This document shows, piece after piece, positions 22,301 through 34,400 of a DNA stretch of 64,000 nt; positions within the stretch are counted from its first letter, which is position 1, and every line of letters starts with the position of its first letter. The position numbers and the translations under genes were made by a program. The notes under the pieces were generated by a model. It was not told the DNA's origin and ran no database searches. It was given only the letters and a program-made list of their open reading frames with translations. The DNA is from Rhyacichthys aspro (Eukaryota; Chordata; Actinopteri; Gobiiformes; Rhyacichthyidae): positions 7,583,640 through 7,647,639 of the forward strand of contig CM072152.1 of NCBI GenBank assembly GCA_036850595.1. The letters are read 5' to 3'.

Positions 22301-24354
22301 ACGACCTATCAGCAGCATCTAAATGTCACCATGACAACCATTTCCAAAGCCATCAGAGAGAGGTGGGTAGGGCCCGGCTCACATAAGCACAAACACACAG
22401 ATGACAGACCGGCGGCAGCTAACAAAGACAGCAAAGAGTAGTTGCCCTTGTTCAAAAGAACTAACATGAGTCAATGGATAGCTCTATTACACTGTATCAA
22501 CAGGGTTTAACCAACTAGTAACATATTATAGATTTTTAATATGTTTAACACTGTATATTGAATTTAAAAAAGTACCAAGTCAAAAAAGACCAAACAGCAA
22601 TAACAGCAAACAACTTTGTTAACAATGAATCATCTTTTTGTTGATCATTTTAAAAATTATTTTCCTTTTATAACAAAATAAAAACACATAAATACATTGT
22701 GTTATATATTCCCCGCATAAATTACAATATGAAACATAAGATAAAGCCCAGAGCTCATGGTGGGACCCACCCATTCCTAAATCCTGGCCAGATCTCAGTT
22801 CTAATACTGTCCATCATATTCAGATCCTGATGTGTGTGTTATTCTGGTAAACAGTAAAACTAAAAATTGAAAGAGCACACATTTCTGTCAATTTCTGAAT
22901 CAATGTTGGCTGAAGTCTTAGTCCAGAAAGTAATGTTTTCCCGTTTGGCTGCATGCATTTTGGCCACTGATAACTGTGAAAGGCTGAGCTGATATGATAT
23001 TTTGATATTTTCTAATTTACTATAATTTTTGTCATTTCCAGAGAGCGACAGGGGACAAGACACAATGTCTGCGACTGAAGGAAAAGTCAGAACTGAGAGA
23101 AGAAAGAATTGGTACAACAGTTGCATTACGGAACACACCCAATGCAACTGTTGTAGCAAACACGGCTAAACCATGATGCAGATGCCCTGGAACCTGGACA
23201 TGAGGCATGTTACTACTACTGTACTGTACAGCATTACATCCTCCTGGTTAACATAAACTGTAATCACTCTTTTTCTTTATTTTCTCATGTTAATGCTGTT
23301 AGACCATTCATTTATTGAGTTTTTTTTTCTGTTTATTCAGTCACTCAACTCAATGTAGAAAATAGGTATACAATTATACTACTTTACACTAGAAAAGATT
23401 ACAGCTAAAATAAGAACTTTTTATTGCACAAAAAAGTGAGGCAGAGGTTTTTAATGAGTTTAGAGGTCTGTGTAATCCTGTCATTGTGCTTGAAGCCAGA
23501 CCAGGATCCACCTGAAGCCAAAAGGTGAACTGATCCCGCTCACAGTGAGGCTCTCTGTGAGACTGTGGGCTGCAGAACTATTTGCACTAAACTACCTGCA
23601 GCATTTAACTTTATGTTAGAATGTTTTCATTAAAGCAAAGTTAAAAGAACCACAAATGAGTAAACGGCATTGTATTGTCCTCAGTGAATTAAATATTATC
23701 GGTTTGACTAAAGAATAAAGCCTATTTTAAAAAGCTGCCGCATTTGGTTTAGACAAGAATGTTGTCTTTCCTGTCCTGACTTATTTCATGCTTAAGATTT
23801 TAAATGTACCGTCAATTTCATCAGGCTACTTTAATGAAAATATCTTTAAACAGAACAGAAATTGTATTGATGATTGTTATATAAAGTACTGTAGATCATA
23901 TTCTCAATGCAATAAAGCTACAAACAAATGTATCTTAAACATATGTAACATATTTTTTGTAATATTATGTTAAGGTTACTACAAAATACCTAGTTCAGAA
24001 TTTTTCAGAATTCATATTTGATTTGAAATTCTATACATTTAAGCCATTTCCATGTTTCACAACTTACAATTTGTTTCAGTTTTCAAGTGAGTATCATAAA
24101 TTTGGTGTAATCCAAACGTCTGTACACATCTTAATGTATATTACTTACCAATTTTGATCTTTTATTGCTCCCAAAAACAGTGCATTTGCCCACCCCTATC
24201 ACAACTAAACAAAACAATAAACAGGCCCATGCTTTTCCAAAGTCCAAATCTACTTGTATAACTTACCTGTCTCCATGTCTGCGCTGTTGGCTCCACTGTG
24301 GACTCCAGCGGTGAAGTGCGGCGGGTCACTCACAATGCTGACTCCGGCTGCCAT
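16313..24354 (-). CDS. ptpdc1: PTPDC1, protein tyrosine phosphatase domain-containing protein 1, 700 aa, 9 exons
   Basis: Dual-specificity-type cysteine phosphatase related to CDC14; work on the human protein links it to centrosomes and cilium length. Exons: 24354-24267, 21923-21752, 20986-20906, 20815-20697, 19842-19705, 19101-18008, 16950-16765, 16612-16502, 16426-16313 (TGA stop). All junctions keep frame. The start MAAGV matches a known PTPDC1 N-terminus. Conserved blocks follow: CSMACGGRACKYENP, LAMARPSTE, VINLQRPGEHASCGNPLEQE, and NFGWKDYGVASL (Asp163 a candidate general acid). The P-loop HCHAGLGRTG has nucleophile Cys192 and Arg198, split across exons 5 and 6. Then come RAKRPNSIQTRGQLLCVREF and QRHLLHGYEAR. 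The centre of the 1,094-base exon 6 (about residues 300-520) is diverged and likely disordered. The C-terminus (LNSREGAWERLC, ERDPLVL, MWSWLEQLKEPVIS) is again conserved. All catalytic residues are present. The teleost a/b paralogue is not assigned. Confidence 0.97.
17060..17600. mobile_element. Interspersed repeat with the CATCCAGGACAT / CCTGGATGACTGAGAAC termini (copy 3)
   Basis: In PTPDC1 intron 6. The left end reads ATCATCCAGGACATGACCTC and the right end CTACCTGGATGACTGAGAACC, matching the terminal motif of copies 1 and 2 in inverted arrangement. The interior differs from them: no long foldback, and a block with CTCATTGGGTCAAACTCATC. It may be a related family or an element that captured other DNA. 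No coding capacity was seen. Confidence 0.5.
21990..22289 (-). CDS. Possible alternative first exon of PTPDC1
   Basis: A GC-rich block 70 bases upstream of PTPDC1 exon 2 opens with an ATG at 22289 and stays open for about 100 codons (MPMTDCC..., then an Arg/Ser-rich stretch). A possible donor (GCTGAGT|GTAAAAG, around 22001) would leave one base, the phase exon 2 needs, and would join to ...TARIPTAKYTK. This would replace the 29-residue MAAGV exon. The protein resembles nothing I recognise and the donor is weak, so it may instead be 5' UTR or an intronic CpG patch. Confidence 0.3.
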
Positions 24355-24560
24355 GGCAGGAGCTGGAAGGTGGGGATAAACATCGTGTCAGGTAAACACC
24401 AATGGGAGAGGCGGCGTATACGGCTCTATGGGCGCGCTGATAACGAGGTGAGCACATAAATGAGATATGAGCGTTGCCTGGCAGGAGAACTCAAGGGAGA
24501 AGGCTAACGTGCAAACCGAGCCACCATGTCAGCAGCTCAAGTGTCACTCGGACCACAGCA
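24355..24560 (-). promoter_or_regulatory. PTPDC1 5' UTR/proximal promoter candidate
   Basis: GC-enriched sequence with several CpGs directly upstream of the PTPDC1 ATG. An AG acceptor (CCTTCCAG) lies a few bases before the start codon, so an upstream non-coding exon could splice in here. See the candidate exon ending at 27535. Confidence 0.4.
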
Positions 24561-24920
24561 CCTCTGGGAGCAAGGGTGTGGTGTGAGCTCATCCAGGGGC
24601 AGAACATCGGAAATCCAACGTGCTGAGTACCAGTCACCAGGGACAGACTCTGTTACAGACAATTATCCAAGACTTTTCCATACTAGTTTTAGGGAGGATC
24701 TAAATATTAGCTATGGCAGCATTGAAAAAAGGGACAACTGTACTAGGACTGCACAGTACCACCCACCTTCATGTGATATCACAAAACAGAATACTAGATG
24801 TTATACTTATGGCTACACGATGTAAGAAAAACATGCGATACTCATACTCATTTTGAATATAGTGATAATGATGTGAGCTATCTGAATGCTTTAACATAGT
24901 TAGAAAATGTTTAATTAGCT

Positions 24921-25014
24921 AAATCAGGTTTAGAATCAGATTTAGAAAAAAACCAGGACTAAACAGGTCTACACTAGGATTAAATGTAGGATTAAACCAG
25001 GTCTAAACCAGGAC
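24921..25014. repeat. Degenerate (AAACCAGGNCT)n tandem repeat
   Basis: Repeated AAACCAGG(A/T)CTA phrases at roughly 10-25 base spacing (AACCAGGACTAAACAGG, AAACCAGGTCTAAACCAGG). Short decayed satellite-like array upstream of PTPDC1. Confidence 0.65.
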
Positions 25015-25029
25015 TCTTTATTATTATAA

Positions 25030-27520
25030 TTTTTTATTTTATAATTTTTTTTATTTACATGCACTACAGTTTGATTTAAAAAGACCGTAACATTATTGCG
25101 ATACAAGTCATTCTTTGCAATCGATAATATCTTGTACGGTAAATCTGCGATATATTGCTCTAATACTTTTAAAATTTCATGTGCGTGTGTTAAATTTAAA
25201 CTATAAAAAAAAAAACAATACTAAAAAGTAAAAAATGAGCTAAGAGGACCTATATGAATCTAGGGTTATATTTACACTAATAGCAGTTTTGTGACTAAAG
25301 ATAAACATTCTTAGTAGATTTTACTTTTCCCCACAATTCTCCACGACTTTTCCAATTTTCTAAAAAATGGAAATCAAATATTTTGATTTTGATACTTGGA
25401 GGGCTAAAACTAAAAGGTATCCATCCGAGACTCCAAACCGGTTGCAATGTGTTACATAATGGAAACTAAGTAAACATGGCCACCTTCTATAGGTTTTACA
25501 GTGATGTGTGTATGGATAGTTATTTCATGTGATCTAGGGGGTTTCATAACAAAGCTGTCACACAGAGTGTCAACTGAACTCTAGGGCCCAAGTGTTCACA
25601 TTACACCGTGGGCCCTAATGGTCCTGACACTCGTGCTAACTGCTGTTACAGTAAAGAAACTCTGCACCTTCACAGCCCACGCCTCAATGTGCTCCATTAA
25701 CTATTGAGCAGATTGTTGTGCTGCACACACTGACGCTGTGATGGCCTGATATTTCCTTGACATTTGACTTTTCCTTCTCTTGATAAGATTACAGGCTGTT
25801 CAGACCTGGCATTAACACGGTCCTTGAGTGATCAGATCTCAAGTGGTCAGTGTTAAGGGAGACTGTGAATGTGCTGAATAGGTCCAGAATGTGCTGTGAG
25901 AGATCAGATTGGAGGATGCATTTGAAGGAGATCTGGCCACTTATCATCAGCTCTCATATGTGGATTGCCGCAGCTGTAAACACCTTAATTCAATGTAGCT
26001 TTACACAGCATTTTTTCAGTTGCAAATGGCAACGCGTTGTTTGACTGGTGTCAACAGGTTAACACAGCTGATCAGTAGAAGACAAACTGGAATTTTGGGG
26101 AAAATGGGCAAGAAGAACCGTTCTTTTAAAAGAACAAGTTTGGTCCAGTTATTAAACAAAACAGATGATAATAAATGCAAAAAATAAAAAAGTAAAAGTG
26201 AAAGAAAATGTTTTTCCTGTTACTTGGCTATTTGTGAATTAATGTGTATGTTTCTAAAATCACATGCAGCATTATCCTGCATTTCTGCAGCCCATACTTG
26301 TAAATCTGTTCTGTTGTTTAAACTGATGGACATGTAAATATTGTACCATATGAAATGTCATGTTACACTTTTCCCATTGTATTATTTATGGGCCTTTGTT
26401 GGGTCATCTTTGTTAATGTGAAACCTTTCCTCTTGTGCATCTTCAGAGACAGGTCACGTTGAGGTCACAGTTGCACTCTTCTTCAGTGTAAGGCTCCTGT
26501 AGTCGCTGAATAATTGATGCTGTAAAGTTAGAGCCTGTCTTTTTTCCATCCACGACAGCTTTTGGATTCCTTCTACTGTAATCTACACTTCTCTGGACAA
26601 ACTGATATGACATAGTGTGACTGACAAAACACTAACAAATCAAATCTACAGCAAGGGCCATCTGAGGACAACACAGCCTTGGTTACTGTACAGATGGACT
26701 TCCACCAAACAAATGTTTTCAGCAAATAGTCTCAGTGTCTACACTCAACACTACTCTATATAGGAGCAACATTGAAAGAGGAAAAAAAGTGTTATACTTG
26801 AATGCATAACCCATACATTAGTACGCTATGTTAATATTATTGTGCAGCCTAGCCCTACTTCTTCCATGGTACTTGTGATTCCTCAAGCCTCTGTTCACTG
26901 GGGAGTCAATGTCTCAGATGTAAGTGGTGTTGTGAAGGCTGTTTTATTTGTCAGAAATTGTGTGTCGTCGGATAATGAGTGTGGGACGTGTGTGATTATA
27001 ACAAAATATGTTTGACAATATGGTCCTCACATGTGATCTAGCGTTAGCACAGTGTGTCAGAAGGGATTCTTCTCAAATCAGACAGACAGCAACAGGCACA
27101 GCAGATGGATGGATGTCAGCCGTTACAGAACTGTGTGCCACAGAGCTTTAAACCGTATTTTGTTTAGCTTTTTCTTCCATTTTCTTAAGGATTAAGGCAT
27201 TTACTTATTTGACGTTGCTTTAGAAAAGCTCTTCAAACAATGGCTTTTGTCTTCTTTGTCAACGGCAAAAGCGGACAGAGGTTTGACAGGTTCTGCTATA
27301 ATTACATGTTCAAAGGCCAACAAGTTAACAATAAATGTTAAATTAATTATTCAGTAGCACCTTTCGTAATTATTTAAGCCTGAGTGGTCAGGATCTTATA
27401 ATCTGTACGCAGGCATGACTCCACACATATATCTACATAAGGACAGTGATGCTGATGCTGCAAGCCAAGATTTACCGTTATGGCTAGGTATGCTAACTAG
27501 CTTAAGCTAGCACAGCTGAA
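25030..27520. other. PTPDC1-BARX1 intergenic or PTPDC1 5' intron, no gene seen
   Basis: Mostly AT-rich. The stretch at 25800-26060 repeats GATCAGAT and AGTGGTCAGTG phrases and may be a decayed element, but no terminal repeats could be defined. No reading frame over 64 codons and no recognised domain. Confidence 0.5.
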
Positions 27521-27534
27521 AATGTCTGACTTAC

Positions 27535-27770
27535 CGTTTTCTTGACTTTAAGCCCGGGTTTTCCCTTGGGGTTTCTGACATATTAGTTTCATTGGTCGAA
27601 GACCATGGTCACTATAACACAGGCGCTGGCGAAAGCTTGTTTTTCCTGTAGCCATATCATCCGGTCGGCTAAGTAAAGCTAGCCCAGGAGCTAACTTAGC
27701 AACCTGACATGTTGTCCTGTAGAACGGTCCAGCGCGGTCACGTGACCAAGGCTCGAGCCCGTCCCCAATA
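27535..27770 (-). promoter_or_regulatory. Candidate upstream promoter and 5' UTR exon of PTPDC1
   Basis: A CpG-richer patch containing TCACGTGACC near 27738-27747 (a CACGTG E-box type site), GAGCCCGTCC and ACCAATGA. On the minus strand it ends at a strong donor (AAAACG|GTAAGT, exon edge 27535). Spliced to the acceptor just upstream of the PTPDC1 ATG, any frame from its ATGs would stop before or out of frame with PTPDC1. If used it is therefore a non-coding leader with upstream ORFs. Could be an unrelated transcript. Confidence 0.35.
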
Positions 27771-27799
27771 ACAGCTGTTTACATCACAACAGGCGAGTG

Positions 27800-30700
27800 A
27801 TTTTTTTTTATAAAATGCATTTATTGTAAAGCAATCAATCAATGACTCAGGCAATAGATGAATAAACTAGTGATGTAGTACTCATGATAATAAAATATTG
27901 TAAAGGTCTTGTCTTGGTCTCGAACTCAGTTAATATAAAATTATATAAAATTACATAATTTTACATTCAATAAAAAATCTCCTCTATTTCTGCCTCCTTC
28001 ACCAAACATTAACCCCTCCATGAACTACTACTGGTGCTACTTACGTTTTGTTATTTTCAAATTCCTGGTACAATGTATATATACCACTTTTGACCACTTT
28101 AACTGGTCAAGCGGATATTAAACATATTGATAATGCAGTAACAATAAATTGCATTATATTACAAAACACAACTTTCAATATATTGTGCAGTTCTATAAGA
28201 AAACAACATATCAGCAACAGTGATGTAATTTTCTGTGTCTTACAAAGAAAACTAAGCCTATTGACCCCCAAACTGTAGAAGTCCTTGTTACCTCTCTGTG
28301 TGTTCTTAGTGTTTGAGTACACCCTAGTGGCTATTTAAAGTGATGCTGCAGGCCCTCAATCATCAAACAGTATAAATACATGTGGATTAAAACATTTGCT
28401 TTGTAACATTTAGGTCAGATACATTTAAACGGGCCTTGATCTTTAAACATACCAATAGACTATGATGCAAAAAAAAGACAAGGAAAAAAATGCTTTGTTG
28501 TCAGACAAATGACTTATGTCTATGTATTCCTGTAATGTATTAGTGTATTACTGTAAGATAATATGCAAAACTACAATAACAAAGAATGCCAAACCAATTC
28601 ATAGTTTCTAAATAAGAACAATTTTATTTTATAAACAATTTTATATAAATTTCCAAATAAGTTACCCATAAACATGTTTTTAAATAAAAATGTAATACAA
28701 ACAAACATGTAGGTTTATTTAACATAATGACACATAAATTAGAGTTGATCTAGGCATCTACAATAGTCTGATAGAGGAGTCAGCCTGAAAATAATAAAAA
28801 AAACGAAAAGAAAGAGAGACGCAAAATGAAGAAAAAAACATCAATTGTAGTATCTGCTTGCAATCTCTCAAGTGACCAGCAGAGGAAGATATGTTCTAAA
28901 AAGACAACCTTCTCATTCGGGTTCATTCAGAGTAAAGAAGGGATGGAAAATGTTGAATACAACTGTTTCAGTAAAGAGCTAGCCTCTTTTTATGAAGTAC
29001 TTCATTTTTGTTAATTGATCTTAAAGAAACATAAGATTGTCTGTATGCATATAAAATCACAAATTTAAATTGTATTCATTGCAACACTCACAGTCTCTAC
29101 TCATCTGTCCTCTGTATGTTGCAGTGCATATGTCATCATGGAGCCTGTCAAGAGTAAATTCATGTACCAGACATATAATATTCAACTTTTATCCATACTA
29201 TTATCAGTTACAAAAGGCCTAATGCATTAGCACAACTTCACTGAGTGTGTCCCATTTCGAAATTTGCAATGTATTTTTCTTTCTTTAAGTCTCATCACAA
29301 CGGGATCATTCTTCACAGTTATGATTTGGAGATTCTTTAAACTATCACTCACATATTTGTAGCTTTTCTGCGTGCGCATGTATGATTTGTTTTGAGCTTT
29401 GTTTGTTGAAGTAGAGCAAATCATAATGTTTATCAACAATAATCATGTTCTAATCATAATTACATTGTTTTTGTTAGCGTCTATGATTGAAATGTTGTGA
29501 TAGACGCATTTAGCAGCCTTGTCTGATTTTTTTTCTTACATTCAAAATAAACACTGTCTTCCTGGGCCCACTTTTCTATACTTGTTCGTAACACTTTGGT
29601 TTTGACAGGTACAACTGCGGAGGCTGTAGGGTTCTAAGATCTAGAAATGTTGATGCTTTGATTTGATATTTGGAGGTGCACAAATATATTTATTCATTCT
29701 TTCTGATCATATTACAGATAAAACAGATACATCAAGTGAAATGAAATGTATTTCCACCACAAACTGCGGTCGAGTTGCAAAATATAAAATGCTGCAAAGA
29801 GTGGACATTATTGCTGTAACTAATACGGTTAATAAGGTCACAAAAAACATGGCTGTCCAGATTTTCTTAACTACAAAAATCTTTTCTGATTTGGACGGTA
29901 TTTATTATGTGTATTCTCTACACATGTCTTTTCAGATTAGGGAAACTAGTTAAAGCTCTCCAAACTAATACGTTTTATATGTAATAAACACATAACATTG
30001 CTACTTAAGATAAATTGTTAGAAATTGTGACAGAAACTGTGACTGTGTCATTTTTGACTGACATTATTAGCTTGATGTGTATCCACAGTGAATAACTAAA
30101 GGAATGCACAAATTAGTATCAACTAGTCAAAGCATTCACTAATAATTCCAACAGCTATCATTCCAAGTGATGTATTTTATAAAGTATCATGGTAAAAAAG
30201 AAATGGCTTAGCAGAAATGATTAATTCCAGCTAAACTCGGACTGTACAATATGATTAATACTGATAATATTAATACTATATTAGCCAGTTATTTTGGCAT
30301 TCATATACCTGGCAGATGTAATATTATGACATTCCATAATGACATTGTGACATATACATGGCTGCAGTTTAAATGACTTTGCGTATGTTGATGCTGATTA
30401 ACTAAAATGTATACATCATACTTAAATTTTACTTAGATATTTTGGAATATCAAATAAAAAAGTAACAGACTGCACTGAATATTGGTAAGAAGTCTTCCTG
30501 AGGGTGCTCTTGGAAAACATGGAAAAAAAACTGCAAATCGGACTGGGAAGTAGTTCTAAAAAGCCTTTATTGTAGTGGCTAAATCATAATTAAAAAGCAT
30601 ACTCCACTACCATAAATGTTTTTTTAAATGTACTTCTTTGAGTTTTTACATGTTGGAGTGGCTGGGTGGTAATCTAATATTTTATTTTAAAAAATGGAAT

Positions 30701-30970
30701 AACAAATCTATAGTTGTACTCAAATTCACTAAGCTTCTAGGGGTGCTTTGGTGTGGGGCCTCTCCTCTACAATACAACAGTTCCTCTCACGGTGAGGTCC
30801 ATCTAACTCCAAAAGCTCTGAAAGTGATTTAGCTTGAAGTGTAAAGTCACATGGGAGGCCTGCGAAATATCGTTTAACTCACAAAACGCACACTCAGCCA
30901 AACAGTCTACAGTTAAGCTTATTTTAGTCTGCAACATACCACTTTGTTCTGTAGTCTTCCATTAGTCTGA
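27800..30970. other. AT-rich intergenic, no gene seen
   Basis: Scanned on both strands. Only short frames without recognisable domains, and many poly-A/T tracts (28460-28490, 28790-28850). No transposon ends were recognised. Confidence 0.55.
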
Positions 30971-30974
30971 AATA

Positions 30975-31438
30975 ACCAGTGCGTCCCAAAGTCACCTGCA
31001 GTGTCTCAAATGCATCTCCTTATTTTCTTCTCCTTTGCATAAAAAAACCATGCCAGTCTATGTTTTTGCATGAGCAGATGGAAGGAAGCAGCAAACTTGC
31101 TCTGAGAAGAGGTGGAGCTTCAACGATCCTCATAAAACCCAAGGTCTATCCCTCCACTCACTGCCAAGGTGACGCTCTCAGGCTCAAGAACTGCTCACAT
31201 CACATTAAAAGTGGGCACGAACGAACGACCTTTGGAGTTTGGTCAAAGGTTAGCGCCGGGTTACCAGCAAAAGGATCCAAATTTAAGCCTGGGCTGACGC
31301 GCAAAGACGCAGGGTACTTGGCACTGGCGTTGTTTCTGAGGATAACTGTGATGTGGAGTGCTGATTCTGGACTCTAAGGACGCTACAGGGGGAATATGTC
31401 CCACTGAGGTGTGAGGAAAAGGTGACCAAAGCCTTACC
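30975..31438 (+). promoter_or_regulatory. BARX1 5' UTR/promoter region
   Basis: Sequence becomes CpG-richer toward the BARX1 ATG (31240-31330). It contains TTTGGTCAAAGGTTAG and other unique sequence. Transcription start not determined. No upstream in-frame start extends the BARX1 protein. Confidence 0.5.
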
Positions 31439-34400
31439 ATGCAGCACCACTTGGACATGGGGGCGCATTACTACCCCCCGGAGGCGCACCCGGACCACAG
31501 GACGCACCGCTACAGGAGTTTCATGATCGAGGAGATTCTGACGGAGCACGCGGAGCACAAAACCTCCGCCCCGGCAGGAGAGCTGCTCAAGTTCGGCGTC
31601 CAGGCTCTGCTGTCTGCCCGGCCCTTTCATAGTCAGCTAGGTAAGAAAAACACAACCTTTTTAAGCGGCATAGCCTATTTGTGTCGTTTCCTTAACATCA
31701 CTTTTTCTGAATTTTTTTGAAAAAAAAACTTTGTAAAACAGAAATGGACAAAATGGAGGAAAATTTGCGCAACAACAATGCAGAAATTCAGATGCAGAAA
31801 AAAACATTTTGTCTTTTTTACTCGTGTTCATAAGTAGAATAAGGAAATGTCCGTTACGTTCGAGAGTTTAGGAAAATAATAATTTTAACGCTCCCGCTCA
31901 TCCAGCTGTGAGCATGTAACACATGCAACCGATATAGTGCGTAAAAGCGATAGCAAACCTTAAGATGTTGTACTTGTTAAATGTCAAAATGAAATAGTAC
32001 ATTATATATTTAAATGAGAGTTCAATCTTTGTGCGTAACCTCATTTGCACGGGGCGTTTAGGGATTATTAGGTCTGTGACGCGTAAAAACCACCGTCACT
32101 GTAGTCTACGCATCATTAAGGTCCTCTAGGAACTTCTACCTTTTTATTCTTAATCAATCTACACTTCCTTTTATTACCATCTGAGCTGTGATGTGCTGAG
32201 CGGAACTAAACCAAACTATTCATCAAACCATGTAAACGGCGCCTAACATTTTGATTTTTAAGAGCTAAGGAAAATTGTCTTTTAATATCGTTTTAGGCTG
32301 TTTTTGCTCTCTTTTTATTACTAAAATAATACGGACGGCCATGAAAACAGCATCAAATGCGCATTTGCTTCCCTCTATTGTTGAGCCATGCGCAAAGGCT
32401 TGTCATTTTGATTTATACTTAGTTTATTCAAAACTCCCGAGCACAAGTCTAAACCATAGAGGGCAGATATGGTTATTCATTTGTGTCTATTATAGGCCTG
32501 ATTTGGATTTTGTCCTAGCCTACAAAAACACGCTTGGTTTCGAGGCCTTATGAACGTTTAAATTACCTACATGGGCCGTTCATCCAGAACATAACAAAAA
32601 GCTCATTGTTGGCAACGTTTGGTATTGAGTTAAATGGCAGCAGTGCGCAGGAAAGCCATTACGCGTGGATCCTGCAGGTAGGTCACTGCTTCAAAAGTCA
32701 CAGAATTTGGCCACAAAGCATCCACTCTACAATAATATAGTCCTACTTCCTACTGAATGTAATGCCTCCTGTTGTTACAGAGATTACATTTTTATTATTT
32801 TTGTTTGTGCGGTCCTGAATTTAAACAGTAGCACCTTCTCATCCATCACCCTTCTGATTTAGATGTAGGTCAGTAGGCCTATTTTATTTTCTTATTTCAG
32901 TGAATAACCTGCACCAATAATATAATGACCATGTAACCTCAAAAGGCAATAACCATACAAGCTATATTAAGCTTAAAACATTCGTGTAATTCTGCAGACC
33001 TTTCCAGAACATGTGAATAATAAAAGGAAAAGTCCGTTTTGTTGAAGCTATTGCTAAAGAGATTTGTTTTTAGCAATTTAGCTTAACGGCTGTTTTTATC
33101 AAACAAGCTAAGAAAAAAAAGTTAAAATCTCCCCCATAGTTAACTTTAATTAAGAATCCAAGGAGTATAGTATATTTGGTCGAAAGGAAGCTTAGAAATA
33201 CAGAATTCGTTAAACCAGGGTCGTCATACTTTTATTTGCTAAGTAGCGTAGCCACCATTTTAGTCAAAAACATGGCAGAATATAAACACACCTTTTACAG
33301 ACTTAGTTTTTGAACCTCACTTGTCTCTGTGTGTGAATACCCGCCGGTGCAGTGCTCAAAGCGGACCAGACTAGCCTGCTCAAGTTCCCCATGTCGCCGC
33401 TGTCCTGCTCGCTGGCCTCCCCGCTCGGCTCCCCTCTGCTGTCCGCCGCCCCGGGCCTTCAGGTCGGTTCGGCGTCTCACCACCTGCCGCTGGACCTCCA
33501 CCTGCGCGGGAAACTGGAGCACGGAGGAGACGGGGGCAGTAAGACCAAGAAGGGCCGCCGCAGCCGCACTGTGTTCACCGAGCTGCAGCTCATGGGCCTG
33601 GAGAAGCGCTTCGAGAAGCAGAAGTACCTGTCCACCCCGGATAGGTAATGTTAGCTGCCTTTAGCTTCGCCATATTAGCTCAATTTTTGTGTAAACGAAA
33701 AGCTGCATGGTTTTATTTGCCATTAAACTAAACCCAAACTGTTTTAGGCTAATAGGTTGACCAGATTATATAAGGACTGGCCCTTTTTCCAGATATTTGG
33801 CGCATGTTGTCTACTGTTGTTTAAAAAGCTATTCCCCAGCTTTTAAAATCTCGTGTTTCTAAAAAAAATAGCTACATTTTATTTTAAAGCTAAAGAAGGA
33901 ACATTTTTGTAGCCGTTTGTTTTAGTAAATTGAAACCATACCATATATTTCTTGTCCTATTCTTGTGTTGTCTTGATTAAAGTCATTTATTGGCTCACAG
34001 TGTGGAAATTCAAATTGAGGAAAAAAAGAAAAAAGCCATCACTCCTTTATTATTCGACTATTCAGACAATTTTGCAAATGTGCACACTTTAACAGTAAAA
34101 ATTGTCATTGTAAATTGAGGGATAAACAGAATAGGCTACCTTGATAAAATATTAAATTCATTAGCCTTTTTTTTTTGTATTGTATTTGTGGTTTTGGTTA
34201 AACTGTTGGGTCATTGCTGTGATTTTGTATTTACAGAATAGATCTGGCAGAGTCTTTGGGCCTCAGTCAGCTTCAAGTGAAAACCTGGTACCAGAACAGA
34301 CGGATGAAGTGGAAGAAAATTGTAAGTGAAATATTTAGTAAGATCAATTAATGATGGAAATTTTAATGCATGCCAAAGGGAATAACGTGTCTATTTTAAA

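Noticed and set aside
33329..33664. 111-codon Arg/Ser/Cys-rich frame
   Set aside because: Out-of-frame reading of BARX1 exon 2; the overlapping frame holds the homeodomain.
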